The translations under genes and the position numbers were made by a program. A stretch of 35,017 nucleotides of DNA from positions 1 to 35,017 of the forward strand of contig QXCQ01000116.1 in assembly GCA_003576535.1 (NCBI GenBank), read 5' to 3'. This document shows, in pieces, positions 29,520 to 35,017 of the stretch (positions are counted from its first letter, which is position 1; each line of letters begins with the position of its first letter). The notes under the pieces are model-generated. The model was not told where the DNA came from. It searched no databases and saw nothing but the letters and a program-made list of their open reading frames with translations. The stretch is from Nakamurella silvestris. Its GTDB lineage: Bacteria; Actinomycetota; Actinomycetes; Mycobacteriales; Nakamurellaceae.

Positions 29520-32500
29520 GTGTCAATTGTCAAACGCCCGGCACTCATTCTGGGACTTGCGCTCAGTCTCGCCATCCCCGTCCAGTTCGTCACCACCGGC
29601 CCCGCGGTCGCTGAACCCGCCGCCGCCCACGCACTCGCCGCCGCTCCGGTTCCCACGGTCTCGGCCTTGCGTACCAACAGCATCGAGAATCCTTTGGGCA
29701 TAGCGGGTACCGCCCCGTTGCTCAGCTGGCAGCTCAGCTCGGCCGGCCGCGGTGTCACCCAGGGCAGGTACGAGATCCATGTCGCCTCCAGCGAGGCCGG
29801 CCTGGCCGCTCCCGATGTGTGGAACAGCGGGACGGTGACCTCCGCCCAGTCCCTCGACGTCCTCTACGCCGGACCCGCCCTCACCTCCCGCACCCGGTAC
29901 TACTGGTCGGTCAAGGTCTGGGACGCCGACGGCACCGCCTCGGCGTGGAGTGCCCCGGCCTGGTTCGAGACCGCCATGCTCAGCACCGCCGAGTGGACGA
30001 GCAGCTGGATCGGAGTCGACAGCTCCTTCGGTCCGGAGTGGACCAACTACTCCGTCGACCTGGACTTCACCTTGAAGAACGCCGCCTTCGGGGTGTTCCT
30101 GCGCAGCCAGACCAACGGCGCGGCCTACATGTGGCAGATCAACCTGGAGACGGCGGGTCAGCCCAAGCTCCGCCCGCACCGCAGGCTGCCGGGCGGCGGA
30201 TACGCGCTGATCGCCGAGAAGAACATCAACGTGGACCTGAGCCTGCCGCACCACCTGAAGCTGACGGTGGACGGCAGCACCATCATCACCGAGATCGACG
30301 GCGTCGAGGTCGACCGCCGCACGGACACCAACATCAGCACCCCCGGCGGCATCGGCTTCCGCACCAGTGGCGCCGAGAGCGCCCTGATCGACAACGTGAA
30401 GGTCACCAACAAGGCCGGTGCCGTGCTGCTCGACACCGGTTTCCCGGTGGGGGACGCGACCTTTAACGGCGGCACCGTCACCGACGGCAAGCTCGCCATC
30501 AGCGGCGGCGAGATCTTCCAGGTCCGCAACGCCGGGGCCCAGCTCTTCCGCAAGGACATCACCCTCGACCCGGCGAAAACCGTGAAGAGCGCGCGGATCT
30601 ACGCCGCCGCTCAGGGTGTGTACGAACTCAGCCTCAACGGCCACCGGGTGGGGGACCAGGAGCTCGCGCCCGGTTGGACCGACTACCGGACCCGGATCCA
30701 GTACCAGACCTACGATGTCACCAACCAGGTGACCGGTGGGGCCAACGTCCTCGGGGCCTCGCTCGCCAAGGGCTGGTTCGCCGGCAACCTCGCCATCTTC
30801 GGCCCGAACAAGTACGGCAGCTCCACCAGCGTCATCGCCCAGCTGCGGGTGGACTACACCGACGGCAGCAGCGCGGTTCTCGGGACCGACGGCACCTGGA
30901 AGACCTCGAACGGCCCGATCGTCTCAGCTGACCTGCTGAACGGCGAGACCTTCGACGGTCGGACCGCCGCGGCGCAGACCGGTTGGAACACGGCTGGTTT
31001 CGACGCCTCGAGTTGGGGTACCGCTGTCGTCACCGATGCTGCCCCGAAGGCGCGGCTGCAGCCGCAGCTCGACCAGCCCGTCCGGGTGACCGAGCACCGC
31101 ACCGCGAAGGCCATCAATTCCCCGACCGCCGGCGTGTACCTCTACGACATGGGTCAGAACATGGTCGGCAAGGTTGCACTGACGCTGACCGGCGCCGCGG
31201 GGCAGACCGCCAAGATCCGTTACGGCGAGGTGCTCAACCAGGACGGGACCCTCTACACCGACAACCTCCGCTCGGCCAAGGTCACCGACTACTACACCTT
31301 CGCCACCGGTCAGCCGGAGACCTACACCCCCACCTTCACCTTCCACGGATTCCGCTACGTCGAGATCAGTGGTGTCGCAGCAGCTCCGGCCGCCTCCGCC
31401 CTCACCGGGCTGGTCATGGGAACCGATGGGGACCTGACCTCCACCTTAGATTCCTCCTCGGCGCTGGTCAACCAGCTGCACAGCAACATCGTCTGGGGCC
31501 AGCGGGGCAACTTCCTGTCCATCCCGACCGACACCCCGGCACGGGACGAGCGGATGGGCTGGACCGGTGACATCAACGTCTTCGCCCGGACCGCCGTCTA
31601 CAACATGGATTCCCAGGCCTTCCTGACCAAGTGGCTGACGGACCTGCGTGATTCCCAGCGGGCCGACGGGGCCTTCCCCAGTGTGTCCCCGCTGATCCCC
31701 GGCTCCTTCGACGGCGGCTACGGCAACGCGGGCTGGGCCGATGCCGGCGTCAACGTGCCATACCAGCTGTGGCAGGCCTACGGCGACACGGGCGTCATCC
31801 GGCAGAACTACACCGCGATGACCAAGTACGTCGACTACCTGGCAGCGACCTCGACCAACTTCATCCGCGGTGGCGGCAGCTACAACGACTGGCTCAACCT
31901 CAGTGACGACACCCCGGCGAATGTCGTCGGCACCGCTTTCGTCGCCAAGAGCGCGCGTCAGCTCGCCGAGATGGCAGGGGTCCTGGGCAACACCGCGGAC
32001 CAGACGAAGTACCAGACCCTGTACTCCAACATCCGCACCGCCTTCGCCGCCCAGTTCATCGCGGCCGACGGGACCGTCACCGGCGACAGCCAGACGGCCT
32101 ACATCCTGGCCCTCAACAACGATCTGGTTCCCGCGGCGAAGGCCGATGCGGTGGCGGCGAAGTTCGTGGCCACCATCGTCCGTCGTGACGTCCACCTGTC
32201 CACCGGCTTCCTCGGGGTGGACGGTCTGCTCCCGGCTCTGACCAGGATCGGCCGGACCGACCTGGCGTACCGACTCCTGCAGAACACCGACTACCCGTCC
32301 TGGGGTTACGAGATCGGCAAGGGCGCCACCACCATCTGGGAGCGCTGGAACTCGATCATGCCCGACGGCACCTTCGGCCCGGTGGACATGAACTCCTTCA
32401 ACCACTACGCCTATGGCGCGGTCGGCGAATGGATGTACGAGACGTCCGCCGGTGTCTCGGCTCTGGCCCCCGGTTTCGGGCAGATCCTCATCGCCCCGCA

Positions 32501-35017
32501 GCCGGGGAAGGGCATCACCTCCCTGGATTACAGCCACCAGACCCGGTACGGCACGGTGAAGAGCAGCTGGAACACCGGCGGAGACGGCTTCTCGCTCGAC
32601 GTCTCGGTCCCGGCGAACACCACCGCCAAGGTCCGCATCCCGGCGAAGAACGTGCAGGCCGTGTTCGAAGGCGGCCTGGCCGCTGCCAAGGCGGCCGGTG
32701 TCACCGGTCTCGTCGACGACGGCGACACCGTCACCGTCTCGGTCGGATCTGGTGACTACCACTTCGCCGTGGATGCCACCGCCTCCTCGATCGGTTCCGC
32801 CGTCACGGCCTTCGAATCCCTGAACACCCTCGCCGCAGGAAGTGGTATCTCGGCAGACCAGAAGTCCCACATCGCCCAGGCTCGCACCACGGCGGTCACC
32901 ACGCTGAACGCCGCGGTGGACCTGTTGGCCACCAACCGGTCCGGTGCCCTCGACCAGGTTCTCGGTGTGGTCACCGACCTCACCTCCCTGCGTACCTGGC
33001 TCGCCGACGAGCCGCTGACCGTCAGCCAGCGCACGGCCCTGGCCGCCGGCGTGGACGCGGTGCAGAGCGCGCTGTTCGCCGCCATCGGCGAACTCACCCA
33101 GGTCAGCGTGAAGGTTGCCGTCCCCGCCGGGGATCACCTCGCCGGTGACACGGTTCCCGTCACCGTGACGGTGGGCAACGGCAGCGACCAGGTGCGGACC
33201 GGCACCACGGCCGCCCTGACGGTTCCGACCGGCTGGACCGTCAGCGGGGGCACCGCGCCCGCCGACGTCCCCGCCGGCGGTGCACAGGACTTCGTGTTCC
33301 AGGTGACCCTGCCCGAGGGGGCGACCGTCGGTGACGGTGTGCTCGACGCCTCGGTCCGCTTCACCCTGGCCGGATCTGCGGTGACCCTCACCCGTTCGGC
33401 AACCCTGACCGTGGCCCCGCCGCTGACCGTGGTGTCGGCCACCGCCGATCCCGCCTCGGCCGCACCGGGGGAGCGCACCGTCGTCACGCTGAAGCTGACG
33501 AACCGCTCGAGCGCCGAACTCGCGGGCACCGTGGTGTTGGCCCAGGACGGCTGGTTGACGCCGCTGCCGCTGAAGACACCGCGTATCGGTGCCGGCAGGT
33601 CGGTGGAGATCGCGCTGCCGGTGCGAGTTCCGTTGGAAGGCAATGCCGGACCGGTTTCGTTGAACGTGCTGGTCAAGGATGACGGGCAGACCCTGGCCTC
33701 GGCCGCGGTGCCCTTCACCGTGGTCCAGACCCTGACCCCGGCCGGTGCCATCGACTACGTCGACCTCGGTGAGAACGTCTCGGAGACAGCGCACGCGTTG
33801 ACCAAGGGACCCGAATCCAGCACCTCCGTGGAAGCGGGCCGTACCCGCCGCTACACCGGTATCAACAAGCCCAACACCTGGTTCGAGTTCGACCTGGGGA
33901 TCACCGTCGGGAAGCCGTTCCTGGTGCGTGTCGTCGAGACCTACGACAAGCCGCAGATCAAGGACTACAACATCTTGATCAACGGCACCGTGGTGCACCC
34001 CCGCTACATCGTGCACCCGGAGAACGGCGGCCTGGAGACCTTCCAGTTCCTCGTCACCGATCCGGCCCTGCTCACCGCGGCAAAGGTGCGGGTCCGGTTC
34101 CAACACAATGCATCCGGCACCAACTGGGACCCGTCCATCGCCGATGTCTGGTCCCTGCCGCTCACCGATGCGGTCCTGGCCCCGATGGTGTCGGCGGCAG
34201 TCGATCCGTTCCGACCGGACGGTGAGAACGGCTGGTACACCAGCGCTCCGACCGTCACCCTGGCCGGGCAGGCACTGTCCGGGGCAGCTGTCGAGGACCT
34301 GGACTACCGTCTGGGAGACGGGACGTTCGTCGACTACACCTCCCCGGTGACCGTTTCTGCCGAGGGCAGCACCACCATCGGCTACCGGGGAACTGCCGGG
34401 GGTCTGGTCAGCGCCGAGGGGACATTGACCCTCAAGGTCGACCGCACCAAGCCCTCCACCGCCGCCGAACTCGCCGGCGCACAGACGAACACGGTCACCG
34501 TCACCCTCGGCGCGGGCGACGCCCACTCCGGGGTCGCCGGCACGGAGTACCGGCTGGGTGCGGGTACCTGGACGGCGTACACGGCACCGTTCACGGTCAC
34601 CAAGGCGACCGCGGCGCAGGTGGTGTCCTTCCGGTCCACCGACAAGGCCGGGAACGTCGAGGCCACCCGGACGGTGACGATCGGGGCCAAGCCGATCGAA
34701 CTGGTTCCTTCGGTCACGACGATGTCCGTTCCGGCGGCTTCGGCCTCCGGCGACGTCTCGACCACCGGAGTGCTGAAGGTGACCGTGACCGTGACCTCGA
34801 CCGGAACCACCCCGAACGGGGCGGTGTCGATCCTGTCCGGGTCCAAGGTGGTCGGTGCCGGAACCCTCACCGGCGGGACGGCGACGGTGTTCGTCGCCGG
34901 TCTCCCGGCCGGTGTGCACCAGCTGGTCGCGCACTTCCCCGGGGATGCCACCCTGGCGTCATCGGAATCGGCGGCGAAATCGGTGAAGGTGTACTTCTCC
35001 GATTACAAGTCCGGTCA
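29520..35017 (+). CDS. Secreted GH78 alpha-L-rhamnosidase with C-terminal SLH domain (3' end cut by window edge)
   Basis: The frame is open for 1,832 residues and runs off the window. The GTG start at 29520 has GAGGA six bases upstream. A signal peptide ends near GPAVA (31). FnIII-like domain about 47-155; concanavalin-like insertion about 177-300; rhamnosidase N domain about 345-425 (LNGHRVGDQELAPGWTDYR). The catalytic (alpha/alpha)6 barrel at about 640-975 carries GH78 residues Asp671, Glu677 and Asp684 in DTPARDERMGWTGD and Glu941 in TTIWERW. A C-terminal beta-sandwich follows to about 1080. Then come a helical linker (about 1088-1195), NEW3-like sandwiches (about 1195-1400), a beta domain (about 1410-1545), OmpL47-like repeats (about 1555-1725), an Ig-like domain (about 1727-1820) and VYFSDYKSG, the start of an SLH domain. 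It would release terminal alpha-L-rhamnose from plant or bacterial glycans at the cell wall. Confidence 0.92.
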   Translation, partial: MSIVKRPALILGLALSLAIPVQFVTTGPAVAEPAAAHALAAAPVPTVSALRTNSIENPLGIAGTAPLLSWQLSSAGRGVTQGRYEIHVASSEAGLAAPDVWNSGTVTSAQSLDVLYAGPALTSRTRYYWSVKVWDADGTASAWSAPAWFETAMLSTAEWTSSWIGVDSSFGPEWTNYSVDLDFTLKNAAFGVFLRSQTNGAAYMWQINLETAGQPKLRPHRRLPGGGYALIAEKNINVDLSLPHHLKLTVDGSTIITEIDGVEVDRRTDTNISTPGGIGFRTSGAESALIDNVKVTNKAGAVLLDTGFPVGDATFNGGTVTDGKLAISGGEIFQVRNAGAQLFRKDITLDPAKTVKSARIYAAAQGVYELSLNGHRVGDQELAPGWTDYRTRIQYQTYDVTNQVTGGANVLGASLAKGWFAGNLAIFGPNKYGSSTSVIAQLRVDYTDGSSAVLGTDGTWKTSNGPIVSADLLNGETFDGRTAAAQTGWNTAGFDASSWGTAVVTDAAPKARLQPQLDQPVRVTEHRTAKAINSPTAGVYLYDMGQNMVGKVALTLTGAAGQTAKIRYGEVLNQDGTLYTDNLRSAKVTDYYTFATGQPETYTPTFTFHGFRYVEISGVAAAPAASALTGLVMGTDGDLTSTLDSSSALVNQLHSNIVWGQRGNFLSIPTDTPARDERMGWTGDINVFARTAVYNMDSQAFLTKWLTDLRDSQRADGAFPSVSPLIPGSFDGGYGNAGWADAGVNVPYQLWQAYGDTGVIRQNYTAMTKYVDYLAATSTNFIRGGGSYNDWLNLSDDTPANVVGTAFVAKSARQLAEMAGVLGNTADQTKYQTLYSNIRTAFAAQFIAADGTVTGDSQTAYILALNNDLVPAAKADAVAAKFVATIVRRDVHLSTGFLGVDGLLPALTRIGRTDLAYRLLQNTDYPSWGYEIGKGATTIWERWNSIMPDGTFGPVDMNSFNHYAYGAVGEWMYETSAGVSALAPGFGQILIAPQPGKGITSLDYSHQTRYGTVKSSWNTGGDGFSLDVSVPANTTAKVRIPAKNVQAVFEGGLAAAKAAGVTGLVDDGDTVTVSVGSGDYHFAVDATASSIGSAVTAFESLNTLAAGSGISADQKSHIAQARTTAVTTLNAAVDLLATNRSGALDQVLGVVTDLTSLRTWLADEPLTVSQRTALAAGVDAVQSALFAAIGELTQVSVKVAVPAGDHLAGDTVPVTVTVGNGSDQVRTGTTAALTVPTGWTVSGGTAPADVPAGGAQDFVFQVTLPEGATVGDGVLDASVRFTLAGSAVTLTRSATLTVAPPLTVVSATADPASAAPGERTVVTLKLTNRSSAELAGTVVLAQDGWLTPLPLKTPRIGAGRSVEIALPVRVPLEGNAGPVSLNVLVKDDGQTLASAAVPFTVVQTLTPAGAIDYVDLGENVSETAHALTKGPESSTSVEAGRTRRYTGINKPNTWFEFDLGITVGKPFLVRVVETYDKPQIKDYNILINGTVVHPRYIVHPENGGLETFQFLVTDPALLTAAKVRVRFQHNASGTNWDPSIADVWSLPLTDAVLAPMVSAAVDPFRPDGENGWYTSAPTVTLAGQALSGAAVEDLDYRLGDGTFVDYTSPVTVSAEGSTTIGYRGTAGGLVSAEGTLTLKVDRTKPSTAAELAGAQTNTVTVTLGAGDAHSGVAGTEYRLGAGTWTAYTAPFTVTKATAAQVVSFRSTDKAGNVEATRTVTIGAKPIELVPSVTTMSVPAASASGDVSTTGVLKVTVTVTSTGTTPNGAVSILSGSKVVGAGTLTGGTATVFVAGLPAGVHQLVAHFPGDATLASSESAAKSVKVYFSDYKSG

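Noticed and set aside
31446-34934. A 1,162-codon reverse frame opposite the rhamnosidase
   Set aside because: Antisense shadow of a gene with intact GH78 catalytic residues; composition is typical of shadow frames (Gly, Arg, His, Asp rich).
1-35017. CRISPR array, tRNA or rRNA genes, insertion sequences, prophage genes
   Set aside because: No regularly spaced repeats of CRISPR size, no cloverleaf or rRNA-like sequence, and no transposase or integrase-like protein was seen on either strand.

Overview
The window is high-GC DNA with strong G/C preference at third codon positions. It reads as a free-living, heterotrophic Gram-positive actinobacterium. Two F420-type enzyme families (an LLM-class oxidoreductase and a PPOX-class oxidoreductase), a 13E12/DUF222 HNH gene, several apparently leaderless genes and SLH (S-layer homology) cell-wall anchors in an actinobacterial setting all fit this. 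SLH anchors in Actinobacteria make me think of Propionibacteriaceae or relatives, but that is inference. I see no rRNA, tRNA, CRISPR array, integrase or transposase.

Layout. (1) 1-4277 is an acyl-CoA catabolic operon: three acyl-CoA dehydrogenases (the first cut by the left edge; the next two look like a heteromeric FadE pair) and an atypical crotonase. It converges on an LLM-class F420 oxidoreductase, which is divergent from a Dabb-domain protein. Their shared promoter holds a palindrome matching the KstR2-type operator. (2) 5516-7381 holds a 13E12-family HNH gene with a probable SOS box and a small reverse-strand gene followed by a perfect 24-bp palindrome. (3) 7570-16212 is surface and export: a 1,498-residue secreted protein with an unassigned N-terminal catalytic-looking module, discoidin repeats and three C-terminal SLH domains; a 14-TM MFS exporter; and a secreted S15 peptidase with a WxL-like C-terminal domain. 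(4) 16522-20988 is small regulatory and housekeeping genes: a four-TM protein, a Fur/Zur-type regulator behind a Fur-like box, a translationally coupled merR-thioredoxin pair, arfB, a frameshifted HTH gene, an alpha/beta hydrolase and an Mrr-like nuclease domain. (5) 21011-23770 is a tandem pair of secreted paralogues of unknown function. (6) 23920-26632 holds a PPOX-class oxidoreductase, a 52-residue protein with a long leader, and a marR-MFS pair. (7) 26795-29206 is a YdeP/FdhF-like molybdopterin oxidoreductase. (8) 29520 to the right edge is a very large secreted GH78 alpha-L-rhamnosidase whose last visible residues begin an SLH domain.

Together the surface genes suggest a cell that displays polysaccharide-degrading enzymes on its wall: SLH-anchored rhamnosidase, SLH-anchored discoidin protein and wall-associated peptidase. 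Intracellular acyl-CoA oxidation and redox/metal-responsive regulators lie between them. The most unusual items are the split discoidin array inserted into an unassigned enzyme, the S15 peptidase with a WxL-like domain, the tandem unknown secreted proteins, the KstR2-like operator and a consistent class of leaderless promoters (TAnnnT 6-7 nt before the start codon).
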